Shown piece by piece: positions 1 through 7,103 of a DNA stretch of 64,000 nt (within the stretch, counting starts at the first letter, position 1; the number at the start of each line of letters is the position of its first letter). The stretch is from Actinomycetospora sp. NBRC 106378 (GTDB lineage Bacteria > Actinomycetota > Actinomycetes > Mycobacteriales > Pseudonocardiaceae). The position numbers and the translations under genes are program-made. Where the stretch lies: positions 248,001 through 312,000 of the forward strand of contig NZ_BSTT01000002.1 of the NCBI RefSeq assembly GCF_030269685.1, written 5' to 3'. The notes beneath the pieces are model-generated. The model saw nothing but the letters and a program-made list of their open reading frames with translations, did no database searches and had not been told where the DNA came from.

Positions 1-1
1 G

Positions 2-256
2 CGGATGTACTGCTCCCACTACATCTCGGCGGTCGCGAGCCTCGCCTCCCCTGGCGTCGACGAACTGCGCTGGCCCGCGCCGCTGCGCCCCGACGAGTCC
101 GTGCGGCTGCGGACGACGGTGCTCGAGTCGCGGCTCTCGCGCTCGAAGCCCGACCGCGGGATCGTGCGGACCGGGATCGCGGTCCTCACCGACGACGACC
201 GCGCGGTGCTGACCGGGATCGCGATGAACATGGTGGCGGTCCGCCCCGGGTCGTGA
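2..256 (+). CDS. MaoC-like hotdog-fold dehydratase, C-terminal fragment
   Basis: Only the last 84 codons are in the window; the reading frame enters from the left edge. The visible part carries the end of a hotdog-fold hydratase: SPGVDELRW, then LRPDESVRLR and LESRLSRSKPDRGIVR, closing with a strand that ends in MNMVAVRPG. This matches the C-terminal half of MaoC-type (R)-enoyl-CoA hydratases/acyl dehydratases, where SRS-PDRG is a recurring signature. The catalytic Asp/His of the family lies upstream and cannot be checked. Its stop codon abuts the stop of the convergent IclR gene without a gap. The family call is fairly safe; the substrate is unknown. Confidence 0.7.
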   Translation, partial: RMYCSHYISAVASLASPGVDELRWPAPLRPDESVRLRTTVLESRLSRSKPDRGIVRTGIAVLTDDDRAVLTGIAMNMVAVRPGS

Positions 257-1060
257 TCACGCGGCGTCGTGGCCCCCGCGGAGGCGGCGCGAGATCGCGC
301 CGGCGATGGCGACGACCGCGGCGCGCACGGTCTCCGGATCGAGCTCGCCGGGGGGACCGACGACCGAGACGGCCGCAGCCGGGTCCGGCGTGCGACCGAA
401 GACCGGCGCCGCGACCGACGCGTAGCCGGGACCGGCCGAGCGGGCGATGGTCGCGACCCGGTCCGCGCGGACACGGGCGATGCGCCTCTCGAGTGCGGCC
501 CGGTCCACGAGCGCCCCCTCCGGCTCGATGCGGTGTTCGCGGGCGGTGAAGCCGTGCCGGAAGTCCTCGGGCGCGAACGCCAGGAGGGCGAGACCGACGC
601 CGGTCCCGGCCAGCGGGAGCCTGCTCCCGACCGGGTAGATCGGGCTCCGGTCGTCGACCGGGGACAGCAGTTCGATCAGGACCGCCTCGTCGCCGTCGCG
701 CACCCCGAGCAGGACGTGGTGCCCGGTCGCGCCGTGCAACTCCTCGAGGTAGGGCAGGGCGATCGACCGGAGGCCGTGACCCCGCGGGGCACGGGCGGCG
801 AACTCCAGCATCCGCAGGCCGATGGTGAAGGTGCCGTCGTCGGCGCGCTCGAGCAGGCCCAGGTCCGAGAGCCGCCGTGCGAGGCGCAGCGCGGTCGAGG
901 GCGAGAGGCCCGAGCGACGGGCCAGCTCGGCGAGCCGGAGTCCCCGTCCGGACGCGTCGAACGCGTCGAACAGCCGGACGGCACGGTCGAGCAGCGGTTC
1001 GCCGACCGGCGGCTTGCGTCCCCGGGACGACACGGAGCGCACTGTGCCACTGAATGGCAC
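257..1060 (-). CDS. IclR family transcriptional regulator
   Basis: 267 aa from the longest start (GTG 1060). The N-terminal winged helix-turn-helix spans roughly residues 20-80 (LLDRAVRLFDAFDASG, LAELARRSGLSPSTALRLARRL, DDGTFTIG). The C-terminal IclR effector domain follows, with the typical segments PYLEELHGATGHHVLLGVRDGDEAV and VGLALLAFAP. Length is normal for the family. It is divergent from the amidohydrolase at 1101, the usual layout of an IclR repressor and its target catabolic gene. A near-perfect dyad (1044-1060) overlaps the longest start, so translation may really begin at GTG 1042 or 1033; none of these starts has a clear Shine-Dalgarno. The ligand is unknown, probably an aromatic or acyl compound handled by the neighbour (inference). 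Confidence 0.88.
   Translation of the reverse strand: MPFSGTVRSVSSRGRKPPVGEPLLDRAVRLFDAFDASGRGLRLAELARRSGLSPSTALRLARRLSDLGLLERADDGTFTIGLRMLEFAARAPRGHGLRSIALPYLEELHGATGHHVLLGVRDGDEAVLIELLSPVDDRSPIYPVGSRLPLAGTGVGLALLAFAPEDFRHGFTAREHRIEPEGALVDRAALERRIARVRADRVATIARSAGPGYASVAAPVFGRTPDPAAAVSVVGPPGELDPETVRAAVVAIAGAISRRLRGGHDAA
1044..1060. promoter_or_regulatory. Candidate IclR operator (inverted repeat)
   Basis: GTGCCACTGAATGGCAC is a dyad with 6-bp arms GTGCCA/TGGCAC around a 5-bp spacer. It lies at the 5' end of the iclR-type gene and about 40 bp upstream of the divergent amidohydrolase start. Position and size suit autoregulation plus control of the neighbour. Seen directly; the binding protein is inferred from position. 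Confidence 0.55.
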
Positions 1061-1100
1061 GTTCCGGGGCGCGGGGACGGGAACCGTCGACGATCACCGC

Positions 1101-2120
1101 ATGACCGACAGCACGGCGACGTCCCCGGCGACCCGCGACGCGACGGACCGCATCGATCTCCATCACCACTACTTCCAGCAGTTCGGGGACGCCCCGGCGT
1201 CCGACGTCACGGCCGCCCTCGCCGCGGTGGCGCGCTCGACCGGCTGGCGGATGCCGGCCGAGAACGTCCCGTGGAGTCCGGAGAAGAGCATCGCGGCGAT
1301 GGACCGGCTCGGGGTACGGCGCGCGGTCCTGTCGGTGCCCCAGGGCGGCAACGAGGCCGACGCCGACCACCGCCGGGCGGTGCGCCTGCTCAACGACACC
1401 GCCCACGCCGCGGTCGCGCGCCACCCGGAGCGGTTCGCCTTCTTCGCCAGCGTCCCCGTCCCCCTCGACCCGCAGGCCGCGATCGACGAGATCGCGCGCG
1501 GCCTCGACGAGCTCGGCGCCGTCGGTGTCACGCTCACGACGTCCTACGGGGAGGGCGACGACGCGCACTACCTGGGCAGTGACGTGTTCGACCCGGTGTG
1601 GGAGGACCTCGACCGCCGCGGTGCCGTCGTCTTCGTGCACGGCGACCAGACCCCCAACCGCAACCGGTGGCCGAACCGCTTCCTGCCCCTGCCGGTCACC
1701 GAGGTGCCCAACGAGACCTACAAGGCCGCCGCCGACCTCGTCACGACCGGCAAGAAACGCGCCCTGACGAACACGAGGATCGTGCTGTCGCACTCGGGCG
1801 GGAGCACGCCGTTCCTCGCCGCCCGGGTCGCGGGGCTCAGCCGGTACCTGGGCACCGCGCTGTCGGAGACCGAGCTGATCGACGACTTCCGCTCGTTCTA
1901 CTACGAGACGGCGCTCTCCGGCTTCGAGACGAACCTGGCCGTGCTCGAGTCCTTCGTCCCGGCCGACCACATCCTGTTCGGCACCGACTTCCCGGCGGTC
2001 CCGGTCGAGACCGCGGCCTGGTACACCGCGAACGTCGCCGACTTCTACGCCACGCGCCCCGAGCGGCACCGCGCCGTGGTCCGCGACAACGCGGTGGCCC
2101 TCCTGCCGGCGCTCGCCTGA
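1101..2120 (+). CDS. Amidohydrolase (ACMSD/gamma-resorcylate decarboxylase-like)
   Basis: 339 aa. It starts at ATG 1101 (MTDSTATSP). The N-terminal metal motif is RIDLHHHYF (HxH after the first strand); later come the histidine-bearing strand RIVLSHSGGSTPF and the C-terminal metal-site strand ILFGTDFPAVP with its conserved Asp. Order and length fit the amidohydrolase_2 family, which includes 2-amino-3-carboxymuconate-6-semialdehyde decarboxylase and non-oxidative aromatic-acid decarboxylases. These are cytosolic Zn/Mn enzymes that decarboxylate or hydrolyse ring-derived substrates. It is divergent from an IclR regulator with a shared operator-like dyad, so it is probably induced by its substrate (inference). 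The exact reaction cannot be read from sequence. Confidence 0.85.
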   Translation: MTDSTATSPATRDATDRIDLHHHYFQQFGDAPASDVTAALAAVARSTGWRMPAENVPWSPEKSIAAMDRLGVRRAVLSVPQGGNEADADHRRAVRLLNDTAHAAVARHPERFAFFASVPVPLDPQAAIDEIARGLDELGAVGVTLTTSYGEGDDAHYLGSDVFDPVWEDLDRRGAVVFVHGDQTPNRNRWPNRFLPLPVTEVPNETYKAAADLVTTGKKRALTNTRIVLSHSGGSTPFLAARVAGLSRYLGTALSETELIDDFRSFYYETALSGFETNLAVLESFVPADHILFGTDFPAVPVETAAWYTANVADFYATRPERHRAVVRDNAVALLPALA

Positions 2121-2127
2121 CGGTCGT

Positions 2128-2595
2128 TCAGGCTCCGACCAGGTCCCCTCCGCCGTCGTCCACCCGGTCGGTCGGCAGGGCGTGCAGGAGGTGGCGCTCG
2201 GCCCCGAGGGCGGAGAGGACGAGCCGGGCGAGGGAGGGCTCGTCGTCGCGGAGCAGGGCGCGGAGGACCTCCAGGTCGGAGACCTTCCCGTGAGCGGCGC
2301 TCGGGTGGCCGGCGGTCCGGATCAGGGCCAGCACGCGGGGCGACACCGGGATCCGCTCCGTGGGGACCGCGCCGGTGCGGCACCCGGTCCCCGCGATGCC
2401 GGCGAGCGCCGCGACCACCGACGCCTCGTCCGCGCCGGCCGTGCGCAGGATCGTGGCCGCGTCGGTGTCGCCGTGGCGCAGGAGGGCCTGGAGGACGTGC
2501 TGGGTGCCGACGCTGCGGTCACCGCCGGCCGCGGCGATCTCGCGAGCCGTGGCGATGCCCGGCCAGAAAGGGACCCGGAGCCCGTGCGCAGTCAC
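2128..2595 (-). CDS. Clp N-terminal (ClpR) domain protein
   Basis: 155 aa, GTG start. Two Clp-N-type repeats are visible: ATAREIAAAGGDRSVGTQHVLQALL...ILRTAG (about residues 15-50) and VSPRVLALIRTAG...EVLRALLRDDEPSLARLVLSALG (about 85-145). This is the peptide/adaptor-binding fold found at the N terminus of ClpA/ClpC, here standing alone without AAA domains. Stand-alone Clp-N proteins are common in actinomycetes and are thought to modulate Clp protease or bind small molecules; the precise role is unknown. It is convergent with the amidohydrolase (7-bp gap). The first aligned residues suggest nothing is missing at the N terminus. Confidence 0.75.
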   Translation of the reverse strand: MTAHGLRVPFWPGIATAREIAAAGGDRSVGTQHVLQALLRHGDTDAATILRTAGADEASVVAALAGIAGTGCRTGAVPTERIPVSPRVLALIRTAGHPSAAHGKVSDLEVLRALLRDDEPSLARLVLSALGAERHLLHALPTDRVDDGGGDLVGA

Positions 2596-2697
2596 GTCCC
2601 CTCATCGCACGCAACGGGTCTTGCGTGACCCGCCGTCGGGAATCGATCCGGTCACAGCACGCGATGCGACCGACCGGGCACGGACCGAGATCCTCCC

Positions 2698-3348
2698 TCA
2701 GCGTTGCCCGTAGCCCCGGAACCGCTCGACGGCCTCGGCGACCTGCTCGGTCGACAGCAGCCGCGGGGTCCCGACGGCGGCCGCGCGCAGCCACACGTCG
2801 CAGAGCCACTCGAGGTGCACCGCTCCGTCGTACGCGGCGCGCAGCGACGACCCGAGCACGACCGTGCCGTGGTGGCGGAGCACCGCGGCGGAGCGGTCGG
2901 TGAGCGCGGCCGAGGTGTTCGCGGCGAGCTCCTCGGAGCCGTAGGGCGCGTACTCGGCCACCGCCACGGCGCCGCCGAAGATCGCGGTCTGGTAGTGCAC
3001 CAGCGGCACGTCGTCGCGGAGCAGGGACAGCGCGACGGCGGCCGCGGAATGCGTGTGCACCACCGCCGACGCGCCGTGGCGGGCGTAGCAGAGCAGGTGC
3101 AGCGGGAGCTCGCTCGTCGGCCGCAGGGTCCCGACGACGGGCGTCCCGGCCAGGTCGACGACCACGACGTCCTCGGCGGTCATCGTGTCGTAGGCGACGC
3201 CGGAGGCGGTGACGGCGACGAGGTCGCCGACCCGCACGCTGACGTTTCCCGCGGTGCCCGCCACGAGGCGGTCCGCGACGAGGCGCCGGGCGTGGTCGGC
3301 GACCGCCGTCCGGGCTGCGAGCAGGGCGTCGTCCTCGATACCGGTCAC
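2698..3348 (-). CDS. Class II aldolase/adducin family protein
   Basis: 216 aa from GTG 3348. The frame is open to 3462, but the extra 38 residues are Arg/Pro-rich and not conserved-looking, so the shorter start is chosen. Family landmarks: RLVAGTAGNVSVRVGD (phosphate-binding GNxS), VAVTASGVAYDTM, PTSELPLHLLCY (catalytic Glu), VVHTHSAAA (two Zn ligands, HxH) and the third Zn histidine in VLRHHGTVVLG. Length equals that of L-fuculose-1-phosphate aldolase (about 215 aa). The family covers fuculose- and rhamnulose-phosphate aldolases, ribulose-5-phosphate 4-epimerase and methylthioribulose-phosphate dehydratase. The active-site set is complete, but substrate is undetermined. It stands alone with no sugar kinase or isomerase nearby. 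Confidence 0.83.
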   Translation of the reverse strand: MTGIEDDALLAARTAVADHARRLVADRLVAGTAGNVSVRVGDLVAVTASGVAYDTMTAEDVVVVDLAGTPVVGTLRPTSELPLHLLCYARHGASAVVHTHSAAAVALSLLRDDVPLVHYQTAIFGGAVAVAEYAPYGSEELAANTSAALTDRSAAVLRHHGTVVLGSSLRAAYDGAVHLEWLCDVWLRAAAVGTPRLLSTEQVAEAVERFRGYGQR

Positions 3349-3503
3349 GGCCAGGTCGTACCAGGGCCGTGGGAGCGTGCCCGGCCGCCACGTCGTCCGA
3401 TCGTGTCGTCCCGGGCCGTGACGGCGACCGCCCGGCGCGTGGATCGACCGCTCCACGCGCATGCAGAGAGTGACATGGTTGTACTTTAAGTAACGTCCGA
3501 CCC

Positions 3504-3764
3504 GTGAACGATCAGCACCGAAGGAGTGAGCAGGCGCGGGTCGCCGCCCGCTCGGTGCTCGCCAACGTGGAGTCGCTGGACGACCTCGGCGCGGACCACC
3601 GCGCGCAGGTCGTCGCCCTCGCCGAGCAGCTCAGCCGGGGGCACCTGGACCGGGCCGGCACCCTGTGGGCCGCCGCGCAGCTCCGCGGTCTGCTCGGGCC
3701 CGCGCGGGCGCTCGCGGCGCGGACCGTCGTGTCCTGGCTCGACGACCTCTGCCTCGCGGCCTGA
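3504..3764 (+). CDS. Hypothetical helical protein, 86 aa
   Basis: GTG start at 3504. The predicted protein (MNDQHRRSEQARVAARS to WLDDLCLAA) looks like three or four amphipathic helices, rich in Ala/Leu/Arg, with no signal peptide, cysteines or recognisable domain. No Shine-Dalgarno precedes the GTG; a TACTTTAAGTAAC stretch 15-20 bp upstream could be a -10 region of a leaderless transcript (weak inference). It sits 19 bp before a small membrane protein on the same strand and may be co-transcribed with it. Coding character is good; function unknown. Confidence 0.55.
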   Translation: MNDQHRRSEQARVAARSVLANVESLDDLGADHRAQVVALAEQLSRGHLDRAGTLWAAAQLRGLLGPARALAARTVVSWLDDLCLAA

Positions 3765-3783
3765 CGTCGCTAGGGTGGCGGCC

Positions 3784-4014
3784 ATGGTGGAACGTCTCGC
3801 GGCACGTGTCGGGACGACCCCGATGCGCCTGCTCCTCGGCGGTTGGGGCGTCGCCGCCGTGCTCCTGCTCGGCGGCCTGGCGCTGGTGCTCACCGGCGCG
3901 TCGACGGCCCTCGGCTTCGTGCTCTTCATCCTCGGGGTGATCCTCACGATGGGCGTCTCCGTGAACCTGCTCCGCCTCCGGGCCGGGGACCACGTCCGCA
4001 AGCCCTCGAAGTAG
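3784..4014 (+). CDS. Small two-helix membrane protein, 76 aa
   Basis: Starts at ATG 3784. After a short amphipathic N terminus it has two hydrophobic segments, about residues 17-40 (LLLGGWGVAAVLLLGGLALV) and 43-63 (ALGFVLFILGVILTMGVSV), then a positive tail (LRLRAGDHVRKPSK) that should stay in the cytosol. No family recognised. It follows the 86-aa hypothetical with a 19-bp gap. Confidence 0.55.
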   Translation: MVERLAARVGTTPMRLLLGGWGVAAVLLLGGLALVLTGASTALGFVLFILGVILTMGVSVNLLRLRAGDHVRKPSK

Positions 4015-4197
4015 CACTCCACCGGGTGAACTCATGTGGTGATCGAGGGTTGAGGCTGGACGAACGCGTGGTCCGTGCCTCACTCTTTCCTCACCGACGG
4101 ACGGTTGGTGTCGGTGTTCGGGGAACGCCGACTGCCCGGGTCGGCGGCGGTCGCTGGGGAGCGGACCGCCGCCGGCCCCGGCACTCCTCGCCGCAGG

Positions 4198-5391
4198 TCA
4201 GGACGCTGCGGTGACCCGGTAGAGGCGCTGAGCCCCCCGGATGCCCTTGAACCGTCGGGGTGCGGCCACCCGCCACCGGAACTCCCCGCCCTGGCCCGAC
4301 TCGCCGGTCCGGGCGACCACGGCGTCGTGCACCGCCGCCGTCACCACCACCTGGCCGGGCCGCGCCGTCGTCGTCACCCGCGACGCCAGGTTGACCGGCG
4401 GGCCGTACCAGTCGCCGGCGTGCGGCACACCGATCCCGTTCGCGACCCCCACCCGCACGTCCGGGCGGCCGTCGTCGGAGTCCGACCAGCGCCGCGCCAG
4501 TTCGACGGCGGCCCGGACCAGCGCCGTGGTGTCGGAGGACACCAGCATCACGGCGTCGCCGATCGTCTTCGCGAGCCGGACCGGCCGGGTGGCGATGTCG
4601 GTGGCGCAGGCCGAGAGCTGCTCGGCCACCTCGGAGAGCTCGGCGGCCGAGACGTTCTCGCCGAGGTCGGTGAAGCCGACGAGGTCGGCGAAGCACACCG
4701 ACACCTCCTGGGCCCCCTGCAGCCGCCCCGCCGTCGACTCCTCGATCGCGAGGGCGTGCGAGCGGATGCGATCGGCCAGCGCCACCGAGACGAGGTGGGT
4801 CAGGTGCAGCATGTCCTGCTCGGCGATGCGGCGCGCCTCGATCGCGTAGCGCAGCGCCATCTCCGGCTCGGGCTCGCCCGCCGCCAGCAGCGCCTCGCCG
4901 AGCAGCCCGCCCAGCGCGTCGGCCATGTTCAGCACCCCGCGGCCGATCGCGCGGACGACCGGCATCATCTCGTCGTCGCTGAAGCCCAGCGCCCGGTAGC
5001 GCTCGATGCGCTCGGCGATCTCGGCGTCCTCGTCGGTGTACATCTCCTCGTCGGGGTCGCTCGACACCGGCCGGCCCAGCGCGCGGAACCACTTGGACAC
5101 GACCTCCGGGTCCTGCCCCGTGTGCGCGCAGATCCCCGACATCGACCAGCCGTCGTCGGGAGCGAGCGTGCGCTCGATGAGGAGCAGGCCGAGCCGGCCG
5201 CGCTCGATGGCCTCGCGCATCGTCTCGATCCCGACGCCGTCGCCGGCGAGGGCCGAGAGGACCTCGACCCGGATCCGGCGCTCGTTCCCGGTGAGGCCCT
5301 CGAGCAGGCCGGCACGGTCGTAGTCCGTCTCCGCCATCGCCGAGCGCAGGCGTTGCGGGATCGGCAGCGACGTCAGGTGGCGCGGTGGCAC
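4198..5391 (-). CDS. Rv1264-type class III adenylate cyclase
   Basis: 397 aa, the same length as Mycobacterium tuberculosis Rv1264, which it follows from end to end. The N-terminal half (to about residue 205) is the helical autoinhibitory, pH-sensing domain of that family; the C-terminal half is the catalytic domain. Visible catalytic residues: first metal Asp in VCFADLVGFTDLG, substrate Lys and second metal Asp in AKTIGDAVMLV, and transition-state Asn/Arg in PPVNLASRVTTTARPGQVVV. All are intact, so an active, soluble ATP cyclase is expected. Rv1264 is inhibited by its own N-terminal domain and activated at acid pH; the same is inferred here. ATG 5337 is an alternative start. Monocistronic. 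Confidence 0.88.
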   Translation of the reverse strand: MPPRHLTSLPIPQRLRSAMAETDYDRAGLLEGLTGNERRIRVEVLSALAGDGVGIETMREAIERGRLGLLLIERTLAPDDGWSMSGICAHTGQDPEVVSKWFRALGRPVSSDPDEEMYTDEDAEIAERIERYRALGFSDDEMMPVVRAIGRGVLNMADALGGLLGEALLAAGEPEPEMALRYAIEARRIAEQDMLHLTHLVSVALADRIRSHALAIEESTAGRLQGAQEVSVCFADLVGFTDLGENVSAAELSEVAEQLSACATDIATRPVRLAKTIGDAVMLVSSDTTALVRAAVELARRWSDSDDGRPDVRVGVANGIGVPHAGDWYGPPVNLASRVTTTARPGQVVVTAAVHDAVVARTGESGQGGEFRWRVAAPRRFKGIRGAQRLYRVTAAS

Positions 5392-5444
5392 GACCTCATC
5401 ATGGCGAATCCCGGGGCGCGTGGCGCGGCTAGAGTGATCGCTCG

Positions 5445-6353
5445 ATGGCCCCCAGCCTGCTCGCCACCAGCGACCTCCACGTCAATCGCTCCGAGAACGA
5501 GACCGTCGTCCGGGATCTGCACCCCACCGACCCGGGGGACTGGTTGATCGTCGCGGGCGACGTCGCCGACAAGGTCGCCGACGTCCGGTGGGCGCTCGCC
5601 CTGCTGGCCGACCGCTTCGAGCAGGTGATCTGGGTGCCGGGCAACCACGACCTGTGGACGCCGCCCGGCGACGAGGTCCAGCTCGTCGGGCCCGCCCGCT
5701 ACGAGCACCTGGTGGAGGTCTGCCGCTCGCTCGGGGTGCTCACCCCCGAGGACGAGTGGCCGGTGTTCGCCGGACACCTCGTCTGCCCCATGTTCCTGCT
5801 CTACGACTACTCCTGGCGCGTGCGCCCGGACATGGCGGCCCTGTCGACCGCGGACGCGCTCGACGTCGCCCGCGAGGCCGGGGTCGTCTGCACCGACGAG
5901 TTCCTCATGGCCTCGCGTCCGCACGCCGGCCCGGCGGCGTGGTGCGCCGCGCGCCTCGCCGAGACCCGCCGCCGACTTGCCGCGCGCCCGGCCGGGATGC
6001 CGACGGTGCTGGTCAACCACTGGCCGCTCACCGAGCTGCCGCTGCGCGTCCTGCGGTATCCGGAGTTCTCGCTGTGGTGCGGCACCACCGAGACCGCGCG
6101 CTGGCACGTCGAGTACGACGCCTCGGTCGTGGTCTACGGCCACCTCCACGTCCCCCGCACCACCTGGGAGGACGGGGTCCGCTTCGAGGAGGTCTCGGTC
6201 GGCTACCCGCGCGAGTGGCAGCGCCACGACATGCTGCGCGGGCCGCTGCGCCGGATCCTCCCGGCCCCGGAGCCGGCGCCGGACCCCGAGGTGCCCGACC
6301 CGTTCACCGCCTGGGCCCTCGGGCACGGCGCGCGGTGGGAGTCGGTGCGGTGA
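5445..6353 (+). CDS. Metallophosphoesterase, PptH-like
   Basis: 302 aa calcineurin-type phosphoesterase. The five metal blocks are in order: LLATSDLHVN (D-x-H), IVAGDVADKV (GD), VWVPGNHDLW (GNHD), VLVNHWPL (H) and VVYGHLHVPRT (GHxH). It overlaps the phosphopantetheinyl transferase gene by 4 bp (GTGA), so the two are translationally coupled. The same order is known in mycobacteria, where Rv2795c (PptH) is a phosphopantetheinyl hydrolase that removes the 4'-phosphopantetheine PptT attaches to carrier proteins. The PptH assignment therefore rests on context plus family; the fold itself is certain. Confidence 0.82.
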   Translation: MAPSLLATSDLHVNRSENETVVRDLHPTDPGDWLIVAGDVADKVADVRWALALLADRFEQVIWVPGNHDLWTPPGDEVQLVGPARYEHLVEVCRSLGVLTPEDEWPVFAGHLVCPMFLLYDYSWRVRPDMAALSTADALDVAREAGVVCTDEFLMASRPHAGPAAWCAARLAETRRRLAARPAGMPTVLVNHWPLTELPLRVLRYPEFSLWCGTTETARWHVEYDASVVVYGHLHVPRTTWEDGVRFEEVSVGYPREWQRHDMLRGPLRRILPAPEPAPDPEVPDPFTAWALGHGARWESVR

Positions 6354-7015
6354 ACCCGCTCGCCGACGTGCTCCCCGCCGCGGCGGTCACCGCGGTCCGG
6401 TTCGACGACGACGGAGCCGGCCCGCTGCACCCGGACGAGGAACCCGCCGTCGCGAAGGCCGTCCCCACGCGGCGGGCCGAGTTCACCACCGCGCGGCGCT
6501 GCGCCCGGGACGCGTTGACCGCGCTCGGCGCGCCGGTCGCGGCGGTGCCGGTGGGGGAGAAGCGCTCGCCGGTGTGGCCGCCCGGGGTGGTCGGGTCGAT
6601 CACGCACACCCGGGGCTTCCGCGGTGCCGCCGTCGCGTGGTCGACGGAGCTGCGCTCGGTGGGGGTCGACGCCGAGCAGCACGGTCCGCTGCCCGACGGC
6701 GTGCTCGAGGCGGTGTCCGCCGCGGGGGAGCGGGCGGTCCTCGCGGACCTGGCGGCCCGGCACCCGGGCGTGCACTGGGACCGGATCCTCTTCTCGGCCA
6801 AGGAGTCGGTCTACAAGACCTGGTTCCCGCTCACCGGCCGCTGGCTCGGCTTCGAGGAGGCGTTCCTGACGCCGGGTCCCGACGGCACCTTCCGCGCGCA
6901 GCTGCTCGTGCCGGGCCCGGTGGTCGACGGCGTGACGGTGTCGGAGTTCCACGGCCGGTGGGCGGTGCGCGGCGAGCACGTCGTGACGGCGATCGGGCTG
7001 GGGCCCCAGGTCTGA
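6350..7015 (+). CDS. pptT: 4'-phosphopantetheinyl transferase (PptT/Sfp type)
   Basis: 221 aa, GTG start overlapping the stop of the phosphoesterase. It transfers the phosphopantetheine arm of CoA to a Ser of acyl/peptidyl carrier proteins of fatty-acid, polyketide and non-ribosomal synthesis. Sfp-type motifs: GSITHTRGFRGAAVA, SVGVDAEQHG (Mg-binding Asp and Glu) and LFSAKESVYKTWFPL (W/F-(S/C)-x-K-E-x-x-y-K). EntD/PptT proteins share the TRRAEFTTARRCARDAL segment seen here near residue 40. The orphan MbtH at 31,540 implies that a non-ribosomal peptide synthetase needing this enzyme exists elsewhere in the genome (inference). Confidence 0.9.
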   Translation: MNPLADVLPAAAVTAVRFDDDGAGPLHPDEEPAVAKAVPTRRAEFTTARRCARDALTALGAPVAAVPVGEKRSPVWPPGVVGSITHTRGFRGAAVAWSTELRSVGVDAEQHGPLPDGVLEAVSAAGERAVLADLAARHPGVHWDRILFSAKESVYKTWFPLTGRWLGFEEAFLTPGPDGTFRAQLLVPGPVVDGVTVSEFHGRWAVRGEHVVTAIGLGPQV

Positions 7016-7032
7016 GGCCGGCCCGCCGTGGC

Positions 7033-7092
7033 CGCGAGCCTCACGTGAGGCAGGGTCCGGGGCGGCCGGGCCTGCCTGGTGTCGCCCTCGCG
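7033..7092. repeat. Palindromic dispersed element, copy A (terminator-like)
   Basis: An imperfect hairpin with outer arms CGCGAG/CTCGCG and inner arms AGGCAGG/CCTGCCT, lying between two convergent genes. Related copies lie at 44,563-44,622 and 44,648-44,703, also between convergent genes. It could serve as a bidirectional terminator. Confidence 0.55.
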
Positions 7093-7103
7093 AGGGGACA
7101 CCG

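Noticed and set aside
186-2069. Very long minus-strand open frame across the IclR and amidohydrolase genes, and similar long Arg/Pro/Gly-rich frames elsewhere (7,167-10,496; 48,175-51,273; 53,602-56,784)
   Set aside because: These are antisense or frame-shifted shadows of real genes in a GC-rich genome: composition is Arg/Gly/Pro-heavy and no domain is visible outside the true gene portions.
3129-3142. GCCCGTCGTCGGGA on the minus strand (also 28,184-28,197) as members of the 14-bp motif family
   Set aside because: First base differs, and at 28,184 the sequence encodes the conserved PDDGR wing of a MarR protein, so coding constraint may explain it. Kept only as near-variants.
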